Source: Oenanthe sinensis (Eukaryota > Streptophyta > Magnoliopsida > Apiales > Apiaceae). From it: DNA of 64,000 nucleotides. Of the stretch, positions 22,496-34,151 are shown piece after piece. The first letter of the stretch is position 1. The number at the start of each line of letters is the position of its first letter. Position numbers and translations under genes: made by a program. The notes below the pieces were generated by a model. It was not told the DNA's origin. It ran no database searches and worked only from the letters and a program-made list of their open reading frames with translations. The stretch is from the NCBI GenBank assembly GCA_028671895.1, contig CM053810.1:61009501-61073500 (forward strand). Reading direction: 5' to 3'.

Positions 22496-22712
22496 CATGT
22501 TTGGCCTGCCTTAAAATAAGTCATTTTAGATTTATTTTCGGGTAAAAATTTCATATTTTGATAAATGTTTTTTATACAAGTATTTAATGTATATTTGAGA
22601 TTCTATAAGTTACAAAAAAAAGTTAACTTTTTCAGAAAAAAAATTAGGAATCTCTAACTTTGTCTTAAAATAAGTTGACTTATTCTGGAAAAAAGTTCCC
22701 CCAAACACCCCC
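22496..22712. mobile_element. Probable hAT-like MITE, diverged
   Basis: The left GGCATGTTTGGCC...AAAATAAGTCA mirrors, in complement, the right GACTTATTCTGGAAAAAAG and CCCCCAAACACCCC. It shares the GTTTGG plus AATAAGT end style with the elements at 53594 and 58215. The target duplication is unclear. Confidence 0.4.
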
Positions 22713-22741
22713 ATTGTCTTAGCATCGTTGGCTGTAACTTA

Positions 22742-24063
22742 TCTATACTATCTATCTACACTATACTATAATATTTTAACCGAAAGGTTAAAATTTTTTG
22801 TTGTCGGTATGATAATGGGTGAACCATAGAAAAGATCTTGACCGTCCAATTTTATTTTATGTGAATCATAGAAACAATCTTAATCATTTAATTTTAATAA
22901 AATAAAATTTTAAAAGAATATAATTATACATACAACTCAAACCTCAGTAGTCCTCTTTTTATACAAGATATGATAATATTATATACTATTTAAATTATAT
23001 TCTATATATATTTTTTACGAATCATACTTATCCTATAATTTTTATTTAATATATCATTAAATTTTATGATAAACACAAGTTCTGCTCAAATTAGAAGAAC
23101 TTTGCTCAAACTAGAACAATCAGTTCTCATCAATACCCGTATGTTCAAATTAAAAGACCCATATCAACACCATGTATACAACTCTAATCCCCGATAGTTT
23201 CCTTTTATACAACTCATCACGGATAGAATAATATTATATTTAAATTATATTATATGAATATTAAATTTTATTAATATTAAAATAATAGTATTATTTTATT
23301 AACATTAATTAAATTTTATCACTGTGTTATATCTACATTATCTATACTTTTATATTATATTATTTTAGACAAACTTCTCTTTTAATTAGAATATATAGTT
23401 GTACTCACAATCTACTAACATGTTTCAATTTTCCTAATCGCTCAAACACTTTAATTTATTTAAAATTTAAATTTTATAATTAAAATTTTTAAATATTAAA
23501 ATTATATTATATTTTACCTACATTAAAATATACTCTTTTATTTAAATTTTAATTAAAATATTTCTAATATATTTGTAAATCTTTTTATTAATAAAAATTT
23601 CCTAATTAAATTTAAAGAAAAATAAAAAGTTTGGTCAGTTGGTCGTCCGTCCGGTAAGTCCTATTTTTATACAACTCTTTTTATCATCCATAAGTTTTCT
23701 TTTTATACGCCTTTTTTATGCAATTATGATATAATTATAATTTAATTTTAAAACATATATATATATATATTACATATAACTATATCATCGGTGAGTCATT
23801 TTCTGTACAATAATTTAATAATATATTCCACTTTTACTTGAAATTACAACTTATTAATTAAATTTCATGAATATTAAAATTTATTAATTAAATCTCATGA
23901 ATATTAAAATAATATTATTATTTTATCTATAAATAATTTTTATTATGTATTATATTATTATAGCCGATATAATAAAAAATTTAAATTATATATTTAAATT
24001 AAATAAAATAATTAATATATAATTTATTAATATCGCCCGTGCTTTTCACGGGTTATAAGCTAG
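22742..24063 (+). mobile_element. Non-autonomous Helitron, 1322 bp
   Basis: It begins A|TCTATACTATCTATC and ends CTAG|T at 24060-24063, so it sits between A and T as Helitrons do. Eleven bases before the end is a perfect hairpin, CCCGTG (24036-24041), loop CTTTT, CACGGG (24047-24052). There are no terminal inverted repeats or target duplication. The interior is AT-rich with repeated modules of the form CATACAACTC followed by CTCTTTTTATACAA. No Rep/helicase frame is present, so it is non-autonomous. It starts about 650 bases upstream of the ERF1-like ATG. Confidence 0.85.
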
Positions 24064-24700
24064 TATTAATGTTATGGCCGAAAGATTAAAAGTTTTGGTA
24101 ACCATATAAAAGATCCTAACCGTCCAATTTTAGATGAACCGTAAAAACGATCTTAACCATTCAATTTTAATAAAATCTAATTTTAAAAATAATATATATC
24201 ATACATACAACTCTAACCCCGGTAGTTCTCTTTTTATACAACTAAACACAGATAATATTAAATTATATTATACATACAACTCTAACTCCGATGGTCCTCT
24301 TTTTATATAACTCCAGACAAAGATTAAAAATTTTGGTCTAAGGTGAACCATAGAAAAGATTCTAACCGTCCAATTTTAAATAAACCATAGGAACGATCTT
24401 AACCATTCAATTTTAATAAAATCTAATTTTAAAAAAATATATATTATACATACAACTCTAACTCCGGTAGTTCTCTTTTTATACAACTACTCATCGATAA
24501 TATTATATTATATCATACATACAACTTTAACCCCGATAGTCATCCTTTTATACAACTCTTGATGGATAATATTATATTATATTAACATAAATTCTTAATT
24601 TTATAAAATTTTATAGTAAATATCAATAAAAAATAATATAAAAATAAATTTACCTAAATACTAGTCATTATTCTCGTGCTTCGCACGTGTTATGAGCTTA
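24064..24700 (+). mobile_element. Second, 5'-truncated Helitron-family segment
   Basis: It directly follows the first Helitron and repeats its body: GGCCGAAAGATTAAAAG near the start, several CATACATACAACTCTAAC and CTCTTTTTATACAACT modules (about 24195-24240, 24272-24310, 24438-24490, 24515-24560), and a terminal hairpin-like CGTGCTTCGCACG before TTATGAGCTTA. The 5' TC end is missing and the 3' CTAG has decayed. Confidence 0.6.
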
Positions 24701-24743
24701 TAACTTTATAATGTGAAAAAGAACGAATATTATCGAAGATTAA

Positions 24744-25086
24744 GTCTCCGTTTGGGATTGCGGTTTAAAACTGATGTGCTTTGAAAAAAGTGTGTGTAGA
24801 AAAAGTGCTGACTGTTTGGTAATTTTTTGATTTGTTTATATTTTGAGATATAATATAAAAAAAATATTTTGGGATGGTTTGATAGTGAAAAATGTAGTTA
24901 TTTCCTGTAAAAGTTGAAAAGCAGATTTTTTGAAAAAGCACGGGGGACTCGCTTTCTTTAAAATCAGCTTTTAGATCAAAAACACTTTTACAGAAAGTTG
25001 TTTTTAAAATTTACTAAATAATTTTTTTACATGTTTTTCATAAATAAGCTGCTTCTGCCGTTTGCAACAACAATCTCAAACAGAGG
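24744..25086. mobile_element. Tourist/Harbinger-type MITE, copy 1
   Basis: It is flanked by TAA at 24741-24743 and 25087-25089. Terminal inverted repeats are GTCTCCGTTTGGGATTGCGG against the complement of CAACAATCTCAAACAGAGG. It is 343 bp and related to the copy at 44648-44979 by ends, length and the internal ATATAATATAAAAAAA word. Non-coding. Confidence 0.75.
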
Positions 25087-25429
25087 TAATTTGAATCGGG
25101 TAAAAAAATGGGTCCGTCACAATCGAATCAGACGATTAATCATCCTTTAAATTTATAATTTATTTAATTATATAAAATTAATAATTAATTATTAAAAATT
25201 TATTATTTTAAACTAAAATAATAAGAAATTTGATTTATTATTATATTAATAACAATACTTTTCAGAAAAATAAAATAAAAAATAAGTTCATTTCTTTCGA
25301 AAAATATAATTCCATCCCCCTCCATTTTAGAGGCCTTAACTCAATTTTTAATCTATTTTTTTTCATAATGTAAATATTATAAAGAGTTAAAGACTTATGT
25401 TTAAAAGTTAAAATGCATATTAGAAATTA

Positions 25430-25924
25430 GGGTTAAGGAGTGAGAAAATCTTGTGGTTTAGGCTTAGGAGAGATAAACCTCTATTGTTTAATAAAGCTCA
25501 AATAAACCCTTTAAATTAAAACTAATGGTTCAGCCCCTCTAGTACAAGAGTTTTTTTAACTATGATTAGACATATTATTAAATATCTAATTACATTAATA
25601 TAAATATATATACATACATATATCTTATATTATTAATTTTTTATTAATGATATTATTATTTATAAATTAATATAATTTTTATATAATTGATTTTTATTAA
25701 TTAATTTTATAAAATAATAAATATTTTGTTAACCAATATTAATGTATGTATATTTTTTTTATTACATAACTATTAATTTTTAACCTTTAAACATTTACAC
25801 GTTAGTTTGTATTTTACTTTTAAATTCTACTTACTCAACGAATATTTATATTTTTTAAATAATTAACTAAATATGAGTGACATTTTAATATTAAATTATA
25901 ATACATACAAACACACACACTTAC

Positions 25925-25963
<39 letters not shown>

Positions 25964-26464
25964 CAGAGAGAGAGAGAAATATGCACAATTTCTTACATTT
26001 CGTACAATATATGAATTTGTTTTAATATTTATTATTTTTACTTTAATATTGTATTTATATGATTAGAATTTATTTTTATTTTTATATCTATGATTTTAAT
26101 TTATTTATAATCTTTTGTAGAAATACTTTTATATAATTTTTCACATATTTTATATGTGTTCGTGTTTAAAAGAGATAAAATTTATATATTTTATTTAAAG
26201 ATAAGTTTTAATTAGAATATAATTTTTTTTGATATATTTTTTCGTGTAACAATATTGTTACGATATACATGAATATTAACGTCATAATATTAAAATTAGA
26301 ATATTTTGATATATTTTTAAAATATTAATGTCACAATATACATGAATATAGTAATTTTCTAACCATAGTTAAGATAACTAGAGGGGAACTATTAGTTTTA
26401 ATTTGAAAAACTTATTTGAGTCTTATTACAATACATGACTTATCGACATTTCGCTCATTAACCC
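25430..26464. mobile_element. Mutator-like element with long terminal inverted repeats, 1035 bp
   Basis: A perfect 9-bp target duplication TAGAAATTA lies at 25421-25429 and 26465-26473. Inverted repeats start GGGTTAAGGAG and extend about 110-145 bp inward (shared words include CTCAAATAA, AAATTAAAACTAAT, CCCCTCTAG and AACTATG/CATAGTT). A 9-bp duplication and long repeats are typical of MULEs. No MURA-type transposase is encoded. The centre contains a compound (AC)n(AT)n(AG)n microsatellite at about 25908-25978. Confidence 0.88.
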
Positions 26465-26473
26465 TAGAAATTA

Positions 26474-29320
26474 TAAATATAAACTTCTAAACAATAATAT
26501 TATCGATGCTGGTTAAATAATATTATACACATTCAAATAAATGACTAAATTAATTTAAACGCCTAATACAAATTCACAGAATCAACTAAAACAGTTAAAA
26601 CATTTAAATTGATTCTTACTTAAATATCAAGTTGGCTGACAGCACCCAGACAAGTGGTAATGTTTTGTCCAATGAACTTCCTGAAAATTGCTTTAAAAAT
26701 TTTAATCTTTTGCATAAGTCACATCTGTATTGTACGTTATTATCTTTTAATTCGATGCCCACTACAATAGCCGTACATAAAATATTTTAAATAAAATTAA
26801 TTATTATTTAATTTTTCCAATTAACAAATCTAGTTTTGTTGTTGAAAATGTTAGTGATAATTAATTGGAAATAATTGATTGTTATTTTATCAAAAATTAG
26901 AATATAAAATATACTAAAATACTCGGCCAAACACACGTATATATAGGACTGAATACATAAGGCCCGGTCCGGTCTAAATCCCTTGCTACATTATATAAAT
27001 ATATTTATTAAACAAAGACCTTAGCCTCTAGAACAAAAAAAATAAATTAATTTTTAAAAAATTTCTATTTAGCTCTCACATTCAATTTTTTTTTGGTTCA
27101 ATCACTGATCTATTGTAAAATATATATTAATCAAAGAGTAAAAAACATATCCCACATTTAAATATTTATTATAAAACACTAATCTTACATAAATACCGTG
27201 AATTAAATAATTATCAAATTTTCAGTCTAGTGGCAATTTGCAACTGAACCTTATCCCCTGTTTGACTGTTTGTCAACTTTTGAAGAAAATGTATCGTTTT
27301 TCAGAACATGTACATTAATGGTGTGCGGCGACCAAAAGTTTTATTGCTCGATTAAAGGTCAGTATTAATCGTATACGATTGTCAGAAAAGTACTTAAAAG
27401 GTCAATTATGAGTACATACGTGGGGCTTCTATTGTATGAAATAAACAAATATTTTTAAAAAATGTGTATAAATATTTCTTTTTACAAAATAAACAAGTCT
27501 GCCCTATCATTCGATGTCCTGGCCATCATGAATTTAAATTTTGCCTATAATTAATTGTACACACATGTACAATTAGCATGCAATATTTAGAAGAAAATTA
27601 TTTAAAATTTCTGAAAAAATAGTTCCCTCGCATATTAGAAAGGCATGATTAATTTTGAGCTAACAATTATCATCTTCCTCCATACAAAAGTGAATATTCG
27701 ACTTCACTTCCAGCTAGTTAGGCTCAATATATTATATAATATATGTGTGTGATGTGTGTGTAATAACAAAATAGCAAGTAGGTTTTGTAATTGCAAGACT
27801 TTTTAACTAGATTCATAGGAACTTTGCCTAGATTGAGTTGCAGTTGCCCTCGTGGATAATTAGATCTATTAATTCTTAAATCCCTAATTATATATATATA
27901 TATTTATTTATTTATTTGTGTGTGGCTAGCTTGCAGTCAATAACTTTTGGGACTGATCGAACTGGCCAAGCAAACTGCTCTCTTGCCACACACAACTATT
28001 TGTCTATATTAAACATTCAGATTCATAGTACATGGTCATTTCACTTATTACATGTTCCGTATGTAAAATCCGTATATTCCGTTCGTTCATTATATATATA
28101 TTTATTTATCTATAAACACACACAAATTATACAAAAAGGGTGCCACTTGTATATGGGTTCAACCCCCTTTCCCAAACTACAGCATTAGTACTAATCAAGC
28201 ACCAGTGCACCCCGTGTATTAACAGTCAGGTCAATCAGGTGGCTAGACACAATAAAATGAAAGCATAAAAAATGCTCAAATATAAATAAATCATTAATAA
28301 TATAAAAATAAATTTATAAGTTTATAAATAAATCAGTAAACCTTACATACTGATATATTGGAATAGAACATGTGTTTGATATATGGATGCATGAACCTGT
28401 TCTGTTGTAGACTTGTAGCCCACAGCCCTCTCTCTTTCTTGATTAATTAGAAATGCGCTATCTTCGTCTTTTGTTGACCCCTTGTTTTTAGAAGCCTTGT
28501 TAATTTATTACTCCTTTCTCCTTGGATTCACTTATAATTTAGTAAGTGAATAAAAGGGCAGGTTCATAGTATTTTAATTATTAACTTTTTATTCATGATA
28601 TTTTTACCATTTTTTACTTAAATATTTGTATAAATATATACTATGTGTTATAGACATTTGTGATTGCTTAAGCTGCATTTCATATGATGAAAAACGATTA
28701 TAAGGGTGCTTTCTCAACATTACAAGGTAGAAAATGACTCCCTTTAAGGTAACAAAGTATTGTATGCAATGAGTAACAACCCGGCCACATACAAACTTTC
28801 TCAAGCTTCAAACTTGTGAAGCAAAATTTGTTATTTTGACCTCTTTTTTTAAAATAATTGGGACCTTGTGAATTTAATCTAGATTTTCTTTAAAACATTG
28901 TGTTGGATTCAATTTTTTTTAAAAATTGAAAATGGATGAAGAATTCAAGACAGATAATTGTCAGTCATCATCCATATAAACTCCCAAGTTGAAAGTGGGC
29001 TCTTGTAAATTAAATATAATTTTTGTTTAAGAAATTTGTGTTATAATATTTTTCTTCCTAAATTAAGAGTGCATCGTCTAAGACATAGAATCATCATATG
29101 AATAATACATTTGATCTTGTTCAAACCTATATAAATGGATGTAAGTACTCATCAAAAAAACAATCCGATACAAAATCCAAACCGATTAGAATGATCCGAT
29201 CAGATTATTATAGGCATAATATATATATGTATATATATATATATATATCAATAAAAATATTCTATTATTTTAAGAAACTATTCTTTCAAACATTTTTTTT
29301 CATTTATTTGTAAATTTATT
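26474..29320. other. AT-rich intergenic region, no gene seen
   Basis: Read for exons on both strands; none is supported. Small open frames at 27916-28188 and 28604-28804 have AT-repeat-like or random composition. An (AT)n run is at about 29220-29250. Confidence 0.4.
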
Positions 29321-29441
29321 TTATATAGAAAACTGGTTCACCAAGATCATTTTCACAACCACCACATCTCAGCCATTGAAATGGGGATCAAAGGGCTGGA
29401 AATGAGTGCACCGGCATATTTTCATTGGGGAGTAGGAGCCC

Positions 29442-29493
29442 ACCTGCAAGGCTGCAATGAAGTATGGGGAAAGGGTAGTTTGATTTTGATCAT

Positions 29494-29524
<31 letters not shown>

Positions 29525-29611
29525 TAATTACTCTCAAATTTGGTACCTTGTCCCAGCCATAACCTGCAAGGCTGCAATGAAGTATGGGGAAAGGGTAGTT
29601 TGATTTTGATC

Positions 29612-29647
<36 letters not shown>

Positions 29648-29662
29648 CATATGTATATACAT

Positions 29663-29696
<34 letters not shown>

Positions 29697-29750
29697 ATAT
29701 ATATATACTAATTACTCTCAAATTTGGTACCTTGTCCCAGCCATAACACT
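29442..29750. repeat. Direct duplication carrying expanded (AT)n tracts
   Basis: A block starting CCTGCAAGGCTGCAATGAAG at about 29443 and ending CTTGTCCCAGCCATAAC is repeated immediately at about 29563. The unique parts look identical; the (AT)n tract differs, about 50 bases in copy 1 and about 95 bases with GT/AC interruptions in copy 2. Confidence 0.85.
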
Positions 29751-30850
29751 TGTCAAATTATCTTTTGTCCCCCAAAATATGTGCGGAGCCCATGCCTTAA
29801 CTTAACCAACTTGGACTTCAGCTTCAGCTTCAGCTCCCTGCTAAGTGTTTTGCCCACATAAATTTAGCCCACAAGCCAACTCAATATCTCAAAAACCTAT
29901 GGCGCCAATTTTGTCGCCCCATGGCGCCGCTGCGCTAAGCGCCCCAAACGCGGGCGCCGCTGCCCAGCTCAGCTCAGCGTCACTTGACTTTGGTTTGCAC
30001 TTTGCTTGCCTTAGTGTGCCAAGTCATTATCCTCAAAACCCAAGGTGTTACAAACCCTCCCTCACTTAATGAGTTTGATGTCCTTATTAAATTGTTTAAC
30101 CTCTTAAGAAACCCTTCCTTCGAGTAGCAAAACCCAATGCCTTATTAAACCAAGGTTGCAACCATACGCATTTAGGCACCACCGCCCTAAGTCAACTATC
30201 ACAAGCTGACCAAAATCAACCTGCTTCAATATAGTAAGCCTAACGCCATAACAAGGCTGTAAATCCACTTGTTGAACTTACTTTCCCACATGCGCCAACT
30301 GTAAATAAGCTGACTTCACCATCAGATGCACCATACAAAGGCACATCTTATCACCCACATGCGTCAACTATACAAAAACTGACTTCTCCATCATATGCGC
30401 CATACAAAGACACATCTTGCATTTGATCATATAATCAAGATGATCATTTAACTCCCCCAATAATTAGAGAACCATCCACCAAGTTAAGCAATAAACAAAT
30501 GCACACCAAACCAAGTGTAAGATTAGGCTCCATTTTCCCCCAAGTCTACATATCAAAAATGTACCCAACATGTAATCACGGTGTTGTTCCAGATGTGCAC
30601 GAGGGCGTGCACCATTTTAATGGAGGGAGGGTTTGTAAAAGGGTCACTTTTGTGAAAGGGGACATTGGCTGGTTGATACTTAATGTTGAAGGGGAGGTAT
30701 GGTTTTACTCAAGGACGAGTGATTGCGGGGATTGTTATAGGCAGTCGATGTGCAAGGCTGGTTGGGAGATGGAGCCGCTTCCCTGATGAGCCCAAGGCAG
30801 AGTGAAACCAATCATTGTTGTCTCAAGGCGTAAGACTGACTTTCCTAAGG
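29751..30850. other. Unclassified repeat-like region with a GC-rich island
   Basis: A GC-rich patch at about 29900-29985 (GGCGCC and GCGCCGC words) stands out in an AT-rich setting. A 66-bp near-direct repeat (CACATGCGCCAACTGTAAAT type) lies at about 30286-30422. A 95-residue open frame at 30499-30786 plus, containing Cys-rich TSDCGDCYRQSMCKAGWEM, was not recognised. A retroelement LTR or old insertion is possible; no ends were found. Confidence 0.3.
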
Positions 30851-31280
30851 CGTATAATTTTAAATAAATTAAAAAATTTGAATGCCGATAAAATTGAGTT
30901 GAATGTGAGTACAACTATATTAAATAAAAATTATAGTGCAAGCTAGTAGAATTATTAAAATAGAAAATATAGGCAAATTATATTAATTTGGATATAATAT
31001 AATATTATATACGAGCACTTGTATAAAAGGAGGTCTACACTAGTTTTGGAGTTGTATGTGTGATATATATGTTTCAAATATTATAATAATATGTTATATT
31101 TTGTATTTAATTTTAATTAATTAAAAGAATTTGTATAAAAGTGTATTTTTTTTAATTTTAGTTAAATAAAAGAGTTTGTATAGAAGTGTATTCTAATTAA
31201 AATTTAATAAGAAATTATATTTGGAGTTGAATAGGAAACAAATATTATAACTAGACGACCTATCAAACATTTACATGTTG
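30851..31280 (-). mobile_element. Possible Helitron-family fragment (reverse)
   Basis: AT-rich. At 31020-31075 the complement of the Helitron module (CATACAACTCC, then CTCCTTTTATACAAG) is recognisable. No ends were identified. Confidence 0.3.
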
Positions 31281-31313
31281 AGATTTGTTATGCCCAATAT
31301 TTGGATATGGGTC

Positions 31314-32732
31314 CTACGCAGGCCTCCAGCCATTTGGATTTACTTGAAGGGGAGCGATGTGGAAGTACTTGCACACATCCCGGATGAACGGATGCATAGG
31401 CGATGCAATCCCAATTTTTAATAGCGAAGTGGACAGGACCATCCTAGAGATGCGACCACCATTTTCTCTATGGTTGAACCGATAACATCTTTGGTGGGGT
31501 CGCGATAAAACGACGCGACCTTTCAACCTGAACTGCTCAATCACCTCCGCCAAAGTTTGCAAAGTGAGTTTGGTTGATAGATCCTTGACATTAAATGCTG
31601 AGGCAAAGATGACCTCGTTGTAGAGCTTCTCGCTTCATCACTCAACGACCCCATGTCCAAGTAAATTGGCCCCTCCGGCTCGGGTTGTTCAGGAGGAATA
31701 TTGACCTCATCCTCAGAATCCTCAGGCATAAAATCATAATTTTCCAGGTCGATTACCCTGGTCACTGCATCGTCCTCCTCGCTGTTTGAGGATTCAACCC
31801 AATGTGAGGTCATTTCATCTTCAAGATCAAGATCGACCTCGGTGCGAACCCATTTGCCCTTCGAGTCGCGGGGCTCATAGTACACACTGCCCAATGAGCT
31901 CCAGCTCGAATCGCTGCGGCTTGGGATAGCTTGGCGAGGATGAAGGGGCTCTTCACCAGCTTGGGCCTGAGCGGTTCGCTCCGTCATCCGCCTATCAATC
32001 TCTACCTCGCCCTCCTCCTTTGACATGGGTCCCGACCCGCGATTTAGGAATGAAAGATCAAGTGAGTCCATTACCACAAGCCCCTTCCGCTTCCAAGCGC
32101 TGGGATCACCATTACGGGATGAATCCTCGATCGACCATTGCGGATCGAAAAATAAATTAAAAGAATCTAAGCTCGTTTATTCGACCTGAGCTATATTGGT
32201 TGTAGCCTCTTCGCTAATCTTCGTCCCCGGAATTATAGGGTGACGATGCGTGCCCGACATCTCGTTGAGCTCCCTTTGAAATTCTCCTGAGCCTCGTTGT
32301 TCCTTTGGAAAATTGTTGAGAGGCGAGGATGTGCTGGTAGCCGATCACTCGACATCTGAAACAGATGGTGAATTAATTATAGTGTGTTCTCTTAAAGAAG
32401 AAAAGGAAAAATCCTAAGTGTCCTCACATCTCACACGAGCCGGTCCTAAATCTAAGGACGAGATCGTGACGTGAGGAGAAGTGGGGTGTGTGAGATGATG
32501 CGACCCGGGGGGTAGGGTCGCATCGCATGAAGTATGTACACATGAATGCTTGAACAAATATTATACATGCATGCTACAAAAATTAAGGACATATATGACG
32601 AGTTCGGGTCGGTACCTTTGTTGTGAGAAGGGGACTCGAATCGCTTGGGGAATATTGATCGGGGCTAGCCTCCCTTGAAGAATCCGACGAGATTGGATGA
32701 ATAAAGCGAGTTCGCACTTGAATTCTGGGCAT
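31314..32732 (-). pseudogene. Antisense extra ORF of the Tat-type element (Transposase_28-like), broken
   Basis: Read on the minus strand. A TATA box (TATAAATA) lies at 32802-32795. Exon 1 is 32732-32616 (MPRIQVRTRFIHP start) with a GT donor; exon 2 is from 32355 after TTTCAG. The main body (32077-31541) is acidic and polar (DLDLEDEMTSHW, EDSEDEVNIPPEQPEPEG). A frameshift near 31630 leads into QTLAEVIEQFRLKGRVVL and MHPFIRDVCKYFHIAPLQVN, which resembles the 'putative gypsy type transposon' domain. A second frame break occurs in exon 2. Such antisense ORFs between pol and the 3' LTR are known from Tat-lineage Gypsy elements; their role is unknown. This copy is not functional as read. Confidence 0.65.
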
Positions 32733-33132
32733 AGAAACCACTGTTTGATCCTTCTCTCAGACAACTTTTCTTGAAAATGATTGGGGAAGTCACCTATTTA
32801 TAGGTAACTGAGGAGAGAGAAGGACACAAACACATGTCACGTCCTCATTGCACCAGTTCGAATCCGCTACATGCGTCCATATGGTAATAATGTGCAACCT
32901 ATGGTATAACGACTATAACACAGCTCGCTTCGCGAATGAAACTCTTCATTTATTATGAAACCCAAAGGACATGATATGACCATATCGGGTCGCACAACAT
33001 CCGGGTCGTTGTCATAGATACCTTTTTTTGAGAAAGTGTTGATAACTCACAAAGGCTTGGCAGTTCGCTTCGCATCAATTATTATCTGATTCCAACTCGC
33101 ATCGCTAAAGGCGAAGAGGAATCGGGGGTAGT

Positions 33133-34146
33133 TGTTATTCCCAATATTTAGACATGGGTCCTAGGCAGATCCAATAACATAAATTGGGCAGCTCACCTCG
33201 CATCTGGGCTCACATGATTTCAAAACCCACATCCAGCTCACATCGCTCTAAAGATGGTAAAATATTCTAAGGCCCTTGGCCTAGCGTGAGGTCGCATCGC
33301 TAGCTCACCAGCCTTAGACTCATTCAGCTTCAAGAAGGAAGAGAGAGGAGAACCGACCCCTAACCCGGTTCGCTTCTCATCACCTCTCAGGTCCCATGAA
33401 CTTGGCAGAGAGGCCATCAGCCCGGCTCGCTTGTCCAGGCTTACTGCCTCCAGATCGCTTCGCTAGCTCAGAGTACTTAGCACAGATTTCTCATAATTAA
33501 CTGAAAAGCTCCTACCCTCACGGGTTCACCTCACTTGGTATTATTTGCTAATCTAAAGAGCACAGAAGGCCCCTCGGATTAATATATCAACATATTTGAA
33601 GAAAGCTAGCCCTACGGGCTCTCATCTCATCAAGGGATCCGCTCAGGGTCACCTCTACATACTGCTCCCGCGAGGCCATATCGCGCACAACTCCCTACGG
33701 GTATCCCTTGCTCTACAATTCCATGACAGCCGCGAGGGCCGAATGGGCTTGGGTCATGGCAGTTACAGACATCTGGGAAGCATGCCCTCCACATCTGCAC
33801 GGACTTGGGTCAAAGTCTAGTACGTCTAAGGATTTGGGCCTCATGGACCGGACCAATACCTAGCCCATATAGGTAACTTGTCCTCTAAGAACTACGTGTA
33901 GCTTGAACCCCTATAAATAGGGTACGTAGGCCTCTTGTTTCAATTGAATCAACAGTTGACATTAAGAGAACAAACATTTTCTCTGGCCTTCTAACGAATT
34001 AACAACAACATCAGTTACCAAAATCCATCACTTTCCTCCCATGTTCTTCGCGTTCTTCATAAAGTTCAACAACACAATCATTATATTTTATTCCGTGATT
34101 CCAGTAAACCTCCAAATTATTGTTATACCAGTTTCTCCCTATAACA
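33133..34146 (+). repeat. 3' LTR of Tat-type copy 1
   Basis: TG...CA ends with 5-bp mirrored termini TGTTA/TAACA. It is homologous in reverse orientation to 40409-41456; for example both hold the frame SPTGSHLIKGSA and the TATA/TSS region before CTCTTGTTTCA. Confidence 0.8.
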
Positions 34147-34151
34147 AGCTT

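Larger units (their letters stand above)
31286..34146 (+). mobile_element. Shortened Ty3/Gypsy Tat-type retroelement, copy 1
   Basis: A full 3' LTR is at 33133-34146 (TGTTATTCCC...CCTATAACA, 1014 bp), preceded by the purine tract GAGGAATCGGGGG. Inside the LTR, CTATAAATAGGG at about 33911 is a plausible U3 promoter. At the other end only about 40 bases of 5' LTR remain (31286, TGTTATGCCCAATATTTGG). Flanks AGATT and AGCTT match 4 of 5, a possible diverged target duplication. gag and pol are absent; between the ends lies an antisense extra ORF. I infer a large internal deletion of a Tat-lineage element. Confidence 0.7.

Noticed and set aside
29524..29746. Open frames in (AT)n tracts at 29.5 kb and 46.6 kb
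   Set aside because: Tyr/Ile repeats are translated microsatellite.
33596..33820. Open frame SPTGSHLIKGSA, also seen near 40.9 kb
   Set aside because: It lies in the U3 of the Tat-type LTR in both copies; shared because the LTR is shared, not a separate gene.
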